A DNA stretch of 30,656 nt. It comes from Geobacter sp. (lineage in GTDB: Bacteria > Desulfobacterota > Desulfuromonadia > Geobacterales > Geobacteraceae). Below are positions 1 to 6,643 of this stretch, piece by piece. The notes under the pieces are model-generated. The model had not been told where the DNA came from. It ran no database searches and was given only the letters and a program-made list of their open reading frames with translations. The position numbers and the translations under genes are program-made. Location of the stretch: the NCBI GenBank assembly GCA_003857395.1, contig RPRC01000108.1, positions 1 through 30,656 of the forward strand, read 5' to 3'. Position 1 is the stretch's first letter, and each line of letters opens with the position of its first letter.

Positions 1-697
1 GCAGTGAGTCGGCAAGACTGGTGTCAAGCTTTTCCAGGATATCGAGTTGCTCTTGTGCCTTGTTCATTTCGCCCAGTTGCAGGTACGCTGTGCCCAGTTC
101 TGAATAGGCAAAGGCAAAATCCTTTTTCAAGGATACCGCCTGCTCGAGTTGGCTGACCGCCTCATCGTAACGTCCCATTTTATTGTAGGTCTGTCCCAGC
201 GCAAAATAGGTGTTGCCGTCAGTGGGCGTCATTCGCTGTACTTTTTTAAACTGAACCTCTGCGTCTGCGTAGCGCTCGGTTTTAAGATAGATCTGGCCAA
301 GGGAGTAAGGCGCAAGGGTTGATGCCGGGTTGATACGTGCGGCATTTTTATAGGCGCTTTCGGCCTCGCCGTATCTCTGCTCGGAAAAATAGATGTTTCC
401 CAAGTCCGTATTTGTCGATTCCTGGTTTCGGTCAACCTTCAGGGAGAGCTTGTACGCTGCGATCGCTTCTTTGTTCTTTCCTTGCTTGAGGTAGGTCATC
501 CCCATGTAGTTATAGGCATCGACCATCTCCGGTTTGTAGGCTGTCGCCTGTTTGAAGGAGGCAATCGCTTCGGCGTATCTTTTTTTCTGGTAGAGGGCCA
601 TACCGCTGGAAAGGGCATTGGTTGCCGCCTGATCCCGAAAGGTCTGCTGTGAAAGCAGGGCGGAGAACATCCTGTCCGGTGATGATACTGTTGACAT
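1..697 (-). CDS. TPR-repeat protein, partial (C-terminus beyond left edge)
   Basis: The reading frame opens at ATG 695-697, stays open to base 1 (about 232 codons) and has no stop in the window. The translation is a run of tetratricopeptide repeats: successive 34-residue units carry A-Y-x-x-x-G-x-x-Y and A-x-x-x-Y-x-x-A patterns, for example around residues 27-60, 61-94, 95-128, 129-162, 163-196 and 197-230. No signal peptide or membrane segment precedes the repeats; the first 25 residues are polar and Gln/Ser/Ala-rich. A GGGAG ribosome site lies 7-8 bases upstream of the ATG. TPR arrays are protein-interaction scaffolds, so no specific partner can be named. It is transcribed away from the small-protein/cyclase pair. 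A weak FliA-like promoter at 814-840 hints at flagellar co-regulation. Codon use resembles the neighbours. The fold is certain; the role is unknown. Confidence 0.85.
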   Translation of the reverse strand, partial: MSTVSSPDRMFSALLSQQTFRDQAATNALSSGMALYQKKRYAEAIASFKQATAYKPEMVDAYNYMGMTYLKQGKNKEAIAAYKLSLKVDRNQESTNTDLGNIYFSEQRYGEAESAYKNAARINPASTLAPYSLGQIYLKTERYADAEVQFKKVQRMTPTDGNTYFALGQTYNKMGRYDEAVSQLEQAVSLKKDFAFAYSELGTAYLQLGEMNKAQEQLDILEKLDTSLADSL

Positions 698-813
698 GAT
701 TTAACTCCCAATAGATCGATTTCCAGGTTATTAAACCGGGCATGCTGTTTCATCAAAGCAGGAGTCGTGCCGTCACTTGCGTAGCGCTGGGAGCAGACCT
801 CTACCTGGTATAC

Positions 814-840
814 CTATCGGTTAATTGAGCCATTACTTGA
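814..840 (-). promoter_or_regulatory. Possible sigma-28 (FliA) promoter for the TPR gene
   Basis: On the minus strand, TCAA (837-840), a 15-base spacer and ACCGATAG (814-821) resemble the FliA consensus TAAA-N15-GCCGATAA: 3 of 4 in the -35 and the full CCGATA core of the -10. It lies about 115 bases upstream of the TPR start. One match alone would be weak. It gains weight because similar matches precede two other signalling genes here. Confidence 0.3.
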
Positions 841-1006
841 GAATTTCTCGTTGACAAAGAAAGAGTCTTTTTGACTCATCGTTTTGTGGCAAATTTCCTG
901 CTAACCGTGTCAAAATTTTGAAAACTGCGTCAGTAAATGCTTTCTTATGATTTTTACGGGTTATGAAAAAATGCTTTTATCTGTTGGTTAGCCGTGAGGA
1001 TTTAGT

Positions 1007-1033
1007 TAAAGGTTTTTCCCCTGCTGTCGATAT
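1007..1033 (+). promoter_or_regulatory. Candidate sigma-28 (FliA) promoter for the small protein and cyclase
   Basis: TAAA at 1007-1010, exactly 15 bases, then GTCGATAT at 1026-1033 matches the FliA consensus TAAA-N15-GCCGATAA at 4/4 and 6/8 positions. Transcription would start near 1040, leaving a leader of about 40 bases before the GTG start at 1079. This is the best of the three FliA-like matches in the window. Confidence 0.5.
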
Positions 1034-1078
1034 AACTCTGTAGATGGCCTTGTACATGCTTACAGGGAGGGCTTTACG

Positions 1079-1270
1079 GTGACCGACAGTATCTCCAGAG
1101 TTTCCGATCTATCATCGGCTGCGTCAGGCGGCACTGCTTATGCAAAGGATAAGCGAGGAAACAAGCGATTTCGGCATGAAGATGACCATGACACCGTTAC
1201 GATTTCCGACGAGGCGAGACGACGTGCCGCAACGAAGGAAGATGATTGGGAAATGTCCGAAGAAGGCTAG
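1079..1270 (+). CDS. Small acidic protein with a DxVxISxEAR motif, unknown function
   Basis: A 63-residue protein starting at GTG (1079-1081), with an AGGGAGG ribosome site 9-10 bases upstream. It is highly charged and has no membrane segment or cysteine. The N-terminus is Ser/Ala-rich, the middle Lys/Arg-rich and the C-terminus acidic, so it is probably disordered. Near residues 38-48 it carries DTVTISDEARR. This resembles the D-x-V-x-[IL]-S-x-x-A segment found in FlgM-type anti-sigma-28 factors and some other small flagella-linked proteins. The resemblance is short and does not prove homology; the protein is also shorter than typical FlgM. It sits 24 bases before the cyclase gene, surely in one transcript, behind a FliA-like promoter. 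The ribosome site and context support it as a real gene. Function is unknown. Confidence 0.65.
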   Translation: MTDSISRVSDLSSAASGGTAYAKDKRGNKRFRHEDDHDTVTISDEARRRAATKEDDWEMSEEG

Positions 1271-1294
1271 CTTCGCAAGGAGGGTACAATTATT

Positions 1295-2440
1295 ATGAAT
1301 ACTGGCGGCAATACAATGAATAATCTCGATGAAGCCTCAGCCGCTCGCTTGCCCGGCGGAAGGCTTGCGATGCTGGTAAACAACGTCTGCGATGTTATTG
1401 GTACGCGCAGAAATCTGAAGGAAGTGTCATTTATGGCTGATTTCTTCCGCTCCGTAACCGCTTCGCTGATTACCGAAGAGGTTTTGGAAGTAGCCGCACG
1501 GAAGATTTACGAATATTTCCGCTATAACCTGCTGGTGGTTACTCTGGCAACAGGTGCTGAAGAAAGGATCATGGCGTTCTCTCCCCGCGATATCGAGAAT
1601 GCTCCGGATGATTTGGCAGCAATTCTGAGAAATTATGTGGGATTGCGGGCCCACGACGTGAAGGGATATCGTATCCTTGGCCTGGACAATCCGGAAGGGA
1701 GTCTGGTTTTTGGAAATACCAACTACCTGGAACTTCCAATGAATCTGGGGAGTGTGACTGTTTATTCTGAATTCAATTTTATCAACCATTTCTCTGACGA
1801 AATGCTTCAAGGGATGATGGAAACCTTTGCCGCTGCACTGCGAAATTCTCTCGAGTACGGGAAGGTGAAGGAACTGTCCATGCGGGATGGTCTTACTGGT
1901 CTTTTCAACAGGCGTGTCCTTGAGGAAATGCTGGAGATAGAGGGCTGCAAGAGACAAGTGGCGCCGATATCGCTCCTTGTTGTAGACCTCGATAATTTCA
2001 AGTTGGTAAATGATACCTATGGTCATCCTGCGGGTGACCTGGTATTGCAGACGGTGGCTCGCGTTCTTCGGGAATGTACCCGCGGCTCCGATCTCGTTGT
2101 ACGGAGCGGTGGTGAAGAGTTTTCCGCCTTACTTGCATCGGTTTCTCCCTTAGGCGCCCTGGAGGTCGGTGAAAGAATTCGCGTTAAGCTTGCAAAAAAC
2201 CTGGTGACTTACAATGGTCGTCAGATAAGAATGTCTGCCAGTATTGGGGTTGCCCATCGATCTGAAAAGGAACATTGCACCATGAAAGAACTGGTGGTGA
2301 GGGCGGATCAAGCCTTATACGAAGCAAAGAGACTGGGTAAAAACAGGGTTTGTGTGTATTCAAAAGCATCCTGTCTGAGTGAAAAGAGTGAGCAGCTGAG
2401 CTTGAAAATGAAAAATTCCCGGATTGTCAGGATTAAGTAG
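1295..2440 (+). CDS. Diguanylate cyclase: GAF-like sensor + GGDEF domain
   Basis: A 381-aa soluble protein predicted to make cyclic di-GMP from two GTP. Residues about 45-190 look like a GAF-type sensory fold (family not certain), and about 195-358 form the GGDEF domain. The signature is GGEEF at 272-276. Metal-binding Asp lies in VVDLDNF (231-233), and Asn239 sits in the NDTYGH motif. An RxxD inhibitory site (RGSD, 263-266) lies exactly five residues before GGEEF, so product inhibition is likely. Asp248 in GHPAGD is retained. Hypr cyclic-GMP-AMP synthases known from Geobacter have Ser at this position, so this enzyme is predicted to be a conventional cyclic-di-GMP producer. The start follows AAGGAGG with 11-base spacing; a second in-frame Met at residue 8 is possible. 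The TAG stop lies inside a palindromic repeat. It is co-transcribed with the 63-aa protein. Confidence 0.92.
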   Translation: MNTGGNTMNNLDEASAARLPGGRLAMLVNNVCDVIGTRRNLKEVSFMADFFRSVTASLITEEVLEVAARKIYEYFRYNLLVVTLATGAEERIMAFSPRDIENAPDDLAAILRNYVGLRAHDVKGYRILGLDNPEGSLVFGNTNYLELPMNLGSVTVYSEFNFINHFSDEMLQGMMETFAAALRNSLEYGKVKELSMRDGLTGLFNRRVLEEMLEIEGCKRQVAPISLLVVDLDNFKLVNDTYGHPAGDLVLQTVARVLRECTRGSDLVVRSGGEEFSALLASVSPLGALEVGERIRVKLAKNLVTYNGRQIRMSASIGVAHRSEKEHCTMKELVVRADQALYEAKRLGKNRVCVYSKASCLSEKSEQLSLKMKNSRIVRIK

Positions 2441-2470
2441 TTTTCATCCGGAAACTCCGGATGAAAACTA
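2438..2470. repeat. Palindromic repeat, short form (perfect hairpin)
   Basis: Perfect 15-bp arms (2438-2452 and 2456-2470) enclose the 3-base loop AAC. The core is CATCCGGA...TCCGGATG. The first three bases are the stop codon of the cyclase gene. Related copies occur at 8487-8627 (long form), 8630-8665, 9441-9458 (half), 12374-12411 and 28712-28742 (degenerate). There is no U-tract on either strand, so it is a repeat and not a terminator. Confidence 0.85.
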
Positions 2471-2505
2471 AGTAGTGCACAGTCTACTTACGCTGATAGA
2501 AATAC

Positions 2506-2533
2506 AAAAGGGTCCACTGTGGACCCTTTTTTT
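2506..2533. terminator. Bidirectional intrinsic terminator
   Basis: Perfect 11-bp arms (2506-2516 and 2520-2530) with a CTG loop. The plus strand is followed by a run of T (2527-2533), and the AAAA at 2506-2509 gives a U-run on the minus strand. It lies between the convergent cyclase gene (ends 2440) and HDOD gene (ends 2559), as expected for a shared terminator. Confidence 0.9.
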
Positions 2534-2558
2534 CTGCCTGATTTTTCTGACTTGACGA

Positions 2559-3416
2559 TTATCCCGCTGCCGAGAGAGAGCTTTTGTCGTTTTCGTAGGC
2601 TTCCTTGAACTCTTCCAGGAGGGATTCCAGCTTCTCTTCATCCAGACCGAGAAAGCCGGCTGCCTTGGTGCTGGTAAGCGCGAGGTCTCCCATGGGGTAG
2701 CGTTGCCCTATTCCGAGCCTGAGACAGAAGAGGTCTGCAAGGCTTACCACCGAAGTGAGGTGGAGAGGGGATATGTCGTTGATTTCGGTAAAGATGAATG
2801 CATGGTGTTGCTGCACCGCCTGGGTCAGCGTTTCAGGGAAATTCCATTTTTTTATAACGAGTGCTCCTGCTTCCGCATGGGTGAAAGAATAGAAGCTTTG
2901 CTCGGCCTCGCTAAATCGAATTTCCTCGTTATAGCAACGTTCCATGACCAACTGAAACTTTGCCGGATCCTGGCTGTTCATGATGACTTTGCCGATGTCA
3001 TGAAAAAGTCCGGCAAGAAAGGCTTCCTCGCAGTCTATTCCACCGATGCTCTTTGCTATTATTCTGGCTGCCAGGCCGGCACCGAAGGAGTGCTCCCAGA
3101 GCATCTTTTCCGTCAATCCGAAAGGCTGGTAAACTTGACGTACTGAAGCGGTAACGACAATGCTTTTCAGCGTTGAATAGCCGAGCAGGACGATGGCTGA
3201 TGACAGGTTCTGGATTGTGCCCTGTCGGCCGTAAAAGGAAGAGTTGGATATCTTCAGTACTCGGGCGGCGACTGCCGGGTCCGAGGAGACAACCTTGGAG
3301 AGTTCGGCTGCCGTCGCTCTGTCGCTTTCGATGAGTTGCATGACCTTTGTCGCAACAATGGGGATTGTCGGCAGGTCACCGGCCGACATGATGGTATTTT
3401 CCAGTTCTGTATTCAT
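2559..3416 (-). CDS. HDOD-domain protein (last gene of the chemotaxis block)
   Basis: A 285-aa protein that is almost entirely one HDOD domain (residues about 8-270, PF08668), a helical HD-related fold found in bacterial signalling proteins. The N-terminal LPTIPIVATKVMQLI is typical. The HDIGK sequence (139-143) keeps the His-Asp pair that many HDOD proteins have lost, but other residues of a full HD metal site are not evident, so catalytic activity should not be assumed. The ATG follows AAAGAG with a spacer of about 8 bases. It lies 202 bases after cheB and has its own sigma-70-like promoter (3462-3490), so it may be expressed separately from the che genes. It is a paralogue of the HDOD protein at 4711-5610, and the two flank cheB. 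HDOD proteins are regulatory; the partner here is unknown. Confidence 0.92.
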   Translation of the reverse strand: MNTELENTIMSAGDLPTIPIVATKVMQLIESDRATAAELSKVVSSDPAVAARVLKISNSSFYGRQGTIQNLSSAIVLLGYSTLKSIVVTASVRQVYQPFGLTEKMLWEHSFGAGLAARIIAKSIGGIDCEEAFLAGLFHDIGKVIMNSQDPAKFQLVMERCYNEEIRFSEAEQSFYSFTHAEAGALVIKKWNFPETLTQAVQQHHAFIFTEINDISPLHLTSVVSLADLFCLRLGIGQRYPMGDLALTSTKAAGFLGLDEEKLESLLEEFKEAYENDKSSLSAAG

Positions 3417-3461
3417 GGCAGTAACTCTTTCTTTTCAGTACTGTGCAGTTAATGTTTGTCC

Positions 3462-3490
3462 AAAATACGATGCATTGCGCTTTCTGTCAA
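3462..3490 (-). promoter_or_regulatory. Sigma-70-type promoter for the HDOD gene
   Basis: On the minus strand, TTGACA (3485-3490), a 17-base spacer and TATTTT (3462-3467). This is a perfect -35 and a 4/6 -10 at ideal spacing, about 45 bases upstream of the HDOD start codon. Confidence 0.6.
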
Positions 3491-3618
3491 GACGCATCGA
3501 ACAAGGTATGGCAACGACTATGAAGAGGAGACACAACAAGGAAAGGGGTGATTGACACAAAATGTGAGAAACATCGGGAGCGTTCTTGTCACATTGTTTT
3601 TATTGCCTGGTGGATTGT

Positions 3619-4701
3619 TCAACGCCTGCCGTTTTCAACGACTTTTGAGATTTCGAAGCCGATCTGGTCAAGGGGCAGGACGACATCCGCGACTCCTCCC
3701 TCGATACAGGCCCTCGGCATTCCGTAGATGGTAGAGCTTGCTTCGTCCTGAACCAGGGTTATCCCACCCTTGCTTTTCAGGTGCTGCATCCCTTTGAATC
3801 CGTCATTTCCCATACCCGTAAGGATGACACCGAGCATTGCTCCACCACAGGCATCTGCCAGGGAAGTCATCATCAGATCGACGGCAGGAACATAGGTGTT
3901 CTTCGGGTACTCGCTGGTAGGCGCCAGGTGTACGTAGAGACCTCCCGCGCGACGAACAATCAGGGTATGGACTCCTCCTGCTGCGATGAGAGCAGTTCCG
4001 GGCTTGAGCATATCTCCTTCAACAGCCTCTTTGATCGTCAGGGAGCATTTGGCGTTGAGCCTTTCTGCATAGGGGCCGGTAAAGGCCTTTGGCATGTGGA
4101 TTACGACCATGATGCCGTAGGGGAAATTGACGGGAACTCGGGAAAGTACCTCCTGAAGAGCGACCGGCCCTCCGGTAGATGCTCCGATAGCCACATAGTT
4201 TAAACGGATCTTCGGCAGTTTAGCTTCCGTAACACGCCTGATGACCGGAGCCTGTCTGCTGAGGAGGATAGGTTTATGTGCTGAGCCGGAGCGAACTGAG
4301 GCTTTCACTTTTCGCAGCAACTCTTCGCGGAAGATGGCTTGGGCAGTTGGTGAATCAGTGATGTTTTTCGGGATATAGTCGACAGCGCCTGCTTCCAGTG
4401 CGTCAAATGTTGCCGATGCCCCTTCATTGGTGAGGGTCGAGACCATGATAACCCGTGTTGGATCTTTTGCCATGATCTGCTTCAATGCGGAAATTCCGTC
4501 CATCACCGGCATTTCCACATCCATGGTTATCAGGTCGGGTTTCAGCTCCAGTGCCTTCTTGACGCCGTCCTCACCATCATTTGCTGTGCCAACAATCTCA
4601 AGTTCAGGATCACTGCTCAGGATGCGGCGAATAACCATTCGCATGAAAGACGAGTCATCAACGATAAGGACACGTATTTTTGTTGGTCTTGGCAGGATCA
4701 T
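3619..4701 (-). CDS. cheB: CheB: chemoreceptor glutamate methylesterase/deamidase response regulator
   Basis: A 360-aa cytoplasmic enzyme that removes methyl groups from glutamates (and deamidates glutamines) of chemoreceptors when phosphorylated by CheA. The receiver domain spans about 8-125, with the acidic pair Asp15-Asp16, phosphoacceptor Asp61 (TMDVEMP) and Lys112. The methylesterase domain spans about 165-355, with catalytic Ser175 in GASTGG, His202 (VIHMPKAF) and Asp300 in GMGNDG. Length is typical. It starts 9 bases after the upstream HDOD gene, with AGAGG just ahead of the ATG, so the two are translationally close. The receiver-esterase linker (125-165) is basic and ordinary. It works opposite CheR, encoded two genes upstream. 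No receptor gene is in the window, so its substrate receptors must lie elsewhere. Confidence 0.97.
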   Translation of the reverse strand: MILPRPTKIRVLIVDDSSFMRMVIRRILSSDPELEIVGTANDGEDGVKKALELKPDLITMDVEMPVMDGISALKQIMAKDPTRVIMVSTLTNEGASATFDALEAGAVDYIPKNITDSPTAQAIFREELLRKVKASVRSGSAHKPILLSRQAPVIRRVTEAKLPKIRLNYVAIGASTGGPVALQEVLSRVPVNFPYGIMVVIHMPKAFTGPYAERLNAKCSLTIKEAVEGDMLKPGTALIAAGGVHTLIVRRAGGLYVHLAPTSEYPKNTYVPAVDLMMTSLADACGGAMLGVILTGMGNDGFKGMQHLKSKGGITLVQDEASSTIYGMPRACIEGGVADVVLPLDQIGFEISKVVENGRR

Positions 4702-4710
4702 GAAACCTCT

Positions 4711-5610
4711 CTATTTTATCATTCCCTCAAAAAGGGAATTGACGAGATCCTGAACCTCAGGGACCCGTTCATCAAGTTCATAACAGAAGCGCTCGACGTC
4801 AAGATCAACGAAGTTTGGAGCGAACTCTTTCAGGATTTTCCACGCTGGCTCTTCTGCAAGATTGAAGCTTACCCATTCCCGGCCGCCATAATCAAGGTGC
4901 CGCACGGAGCAGAAGAGGTCTGCGAGGTTAACGATTGCTGCCAGGGTCGGGTCGTTGGAGGCATTGGCCGGTGCGTGGTGATGTGCAATTACATCGCAAT
5001 ACTCCACCGGGAAATTCCAGTTTTTTGCCAGGCAATAGCCGACTTCGCAATGGGTTGTGCCAAGGAGTTTTTCCTCCGCCTCGATAAAGCTCTGGCTTGT
5101 TCCCTTGAGTTCGTCAACTACTTGCTGGAAGCTGTCCTTCATGTGGTAGCTGAGGAAGACTTCGCCGATATCATGAATTATGCCAACGATATAGGCTTTT
5201 TCCGTTTCGGGATATCGAATGCGCTGTGCGATTATCTTCGCAACTACGCCGACACCGAAGGAATGCTCCCAGAAGGTCTTGACGTCAAACACGCCGGTTT
5301 TACCCTCGAACGCCTCGATGATTGAACAGGTGAGGGCGATGTGCCGTATCTGGCGAAACCCGAGATAAATAAGGGCCCTTTTTAAGGACTTTATTTCGTG
5401 CATTGGCTTGAAGAAGGGCGAGTTGACAATCTTGATGACCCGTGATGCCATTACCTGATCAACAAGGATGGTCTCGGCCAGTTCTTCCAGTTCGACATTG
5501 GGTTTGTCGAACATGTCGAGAACTTTTGTGGCTATTTCGGGGATTGTCGGGAGTTCGTGAACGCCCCGTACAAGATTTTGCGCTTTTAACATCTTGCTGT
5601 TGTTTTCCAC
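4711..5610 (-). CDS. HDOD-domain protein between cheR and cheB
   Basis: A 299-aa single-domain HDOD protein (about residues 12-280, PF08668). It begins with the family hallmark VHELPTIPEIATKVLDMF and carries HDIGE (146-150) and a later IAHHHAP segment, so the His-Asp dipeptide is kept. The start is GTG (5608-5610), chosen because AGGAG lies 7 bases upstream; the next in-frame ATG (Met7) has no such site. It follows cheR by 18 bases and precedes cheB by 9, so it is a true member of the che operon. It is a clear paralogue of the HDOD protein at 2559-3416. I infer a link between the chemosensory pathway and another output, but no biochemical role can be read from the sequence. Confidence 0.92.
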   Translation of the reverse strand: MENNSKMLKAQNLVRGVHELPTIPEIATKVLDMFDKPNVELEELAETILVDQVMASRVIKIVNSPFFKPMHEIKSLKRALIYLGFRQIRHIALTCSIIEAFEGKTGVFDVKTFWEHSFGVGVVAKIIAQRIRYPETEKAYIVGIIHDIGEVFLSYHMKDSFQQVVDELKGTSQSFIEAEEKLLGTTHCEVGYCLAKNWNFPVEYCDVIAHHHAPANASNDPTLAAIVNLADLFCSVRHLDYGGREWVSFNLAEEPAWKILKEFAPNFVDLDVERFCYELDERVPEVQDLVNSLFEGMIK

Positions 5611-5628
5611 AGGTGTTCTCCTCTATCG

Positions 5629-6462
5629 CTACTTTTTATAGGCGAAGCCGCCAGGGAAGTGGACTGTTTTGAATTTGTCGCTCACCCCGTGAAGCGACTC
5701 GGACTGCCCGACGAAAAAGTATCCATAGGGTTGCAGGTTATTATAATAATGCTGAACAACCTTTGCTTTCGAAGACGTGTCAAAATAGATAAGAACATTG
5801 GCACAAAAGATGAAATCGAAGGTTTTCATGAAAATCATCTTGTTGTCGTCGTACAGGTTGAGGTGTTTGAAGGTTACAAGCTTCTTAACTTCCGGAGAGA
5901 GCGCAAAACGGTCGGCAGATTCCTTCTTGAAGTATTTGCGCATATAGTTTTCGGGGACATGACGCACCGAATAGGCGTTAAAAATACCTTCTTCAGCCTT
6001 TTTAAGTACTTCCTCGTTAATATCGGTTCCGACGATTTCGAAAATCCAGTTTTTCAGCAGTGACTCCCGCTTTTCCAGCAGCAGCATTGCCAGGGTATAG
6101 GCCTCTTCTCCGGAGGATGAACCTGCGCTCCAGATCCTGAGTTTCCGGAAGCCGATCTTTTCCTTTGGTATAGCTACTTCGGGTAGAAGTTGCGCCTCCA
6201 TCGCCTTCAACTGGGGAGGATTTCGAAAGAAATAGGTTTCGTTGGTGGTCAGGTCATTCAGCAGTTGTTTGAGTTCAACTGAGCCGGCGGAACCATTTTT
6301 CAGAAACCGGAAGTATTCTCCATGCACCTTGATGGAGGTCTTTTCCATCCGCTTTGTCAGGCGGCTTTCAACAAAGTACTTTTTCTGTAAAGTGAAAAAC
6401 ATTCCGCAGGTATTGTAGATAAAATCCCGCAGTATTTCGAAATCCGCATCGGATAATTTCAT
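5629..6462 (-). CDS. cheR: CheR: chemoreceptor glutamate O-methyltransferase
   Basis: A 277-aa SAM-dependent methyltransferase that adds methyl groups to receptor glutamates, the opposing activity to CheB. The N-terminal helical domain is about 1-70. The NETYFFR motif (74-80) and the SAM-binding SAGSSSGEE loop (112-120) are intact, followed by GTDIN and the FCANVLIYFD strand. The frame could start 17 codons earlier (6513), but I chose the ATG at 6460-6462. There AGGAG sits 5-6 bases upstream and the protein begins with the usual KLSDADFEILRDFIY helix; the earlier extension looks random. A 181-base gap separates it from cheA. I see no terminator there, so one operon is likely. Confidence 0.96.
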   Translation of the reverse strand: MKLSDADFEILRDFIYNTCGMFFTLQKKYFVESRLTKRMEKTSIKVHGEYFRFLKNGSAGSVELKQLLNDLTTNETYFFRNPPQLKAMEAQLLPEVAIPKEKIGFRKLRIWSAGSSSGEEAYTLAMLLLEKRESLLKNWIFEIVGTDINEEVLKKAEEGIFNAYSVRHVPENYMRKYFKKESADRFALSPEVKKLVTFKHLNLYDDNKMIFMKTFDFIFCANVLIYFDTSSKAKVVQHYYNNLQPYGYFFVGQSESLHGVSDKFKTVHFPGGFAYKK

Positions 6463-6643
6463 AAATCTCCTATCCGTATAATTTTCTGAAGGGCATAGTG
6501 CATAAGCATGCACGAGTTATTTTTCTGGTAAATCAGTGCATTCCCGGTTAGGGGCGGCACCATGCGGTGGTATGCAAAGCGAATGCCGACTCCTGGTCTC
6601 CCTTTCCGGATCCTTCCGAGACAGGGTGTGTCAATTTGTTACT

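Larger units (their letters stand above)
698..1078. other. Divergent intergenic region (381 bp)
   Basis: This gap separates the divergently transcribed TPR gene and small-protein gene. It is AT-rich in its right half and holds the two candidate FliA promoters listed separately. I see no ORF with a ribosome site, no tRNA and no convincing terminator. By eye it does not match the conserved core of the GEMM cyclic-di-GMP riboswitch, which I looked for because a cyclase gene follows. Confidence 0.6.

Noticed and set aside
1427..2026. 199-codon minus-strand open frame inside the cyclase gene
   Set aside because: It lies wholly antisense to a clear GAF-like/GGDEF gene, shows no recognisable domain, and lacks a good ribosome site.
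6601..6640. Possible promoter (TTGACA on the minus strand) between cheA and cheR
   Set aside because: No acceptable -10 occurs at 16-18 bases; the operon probably continues through.
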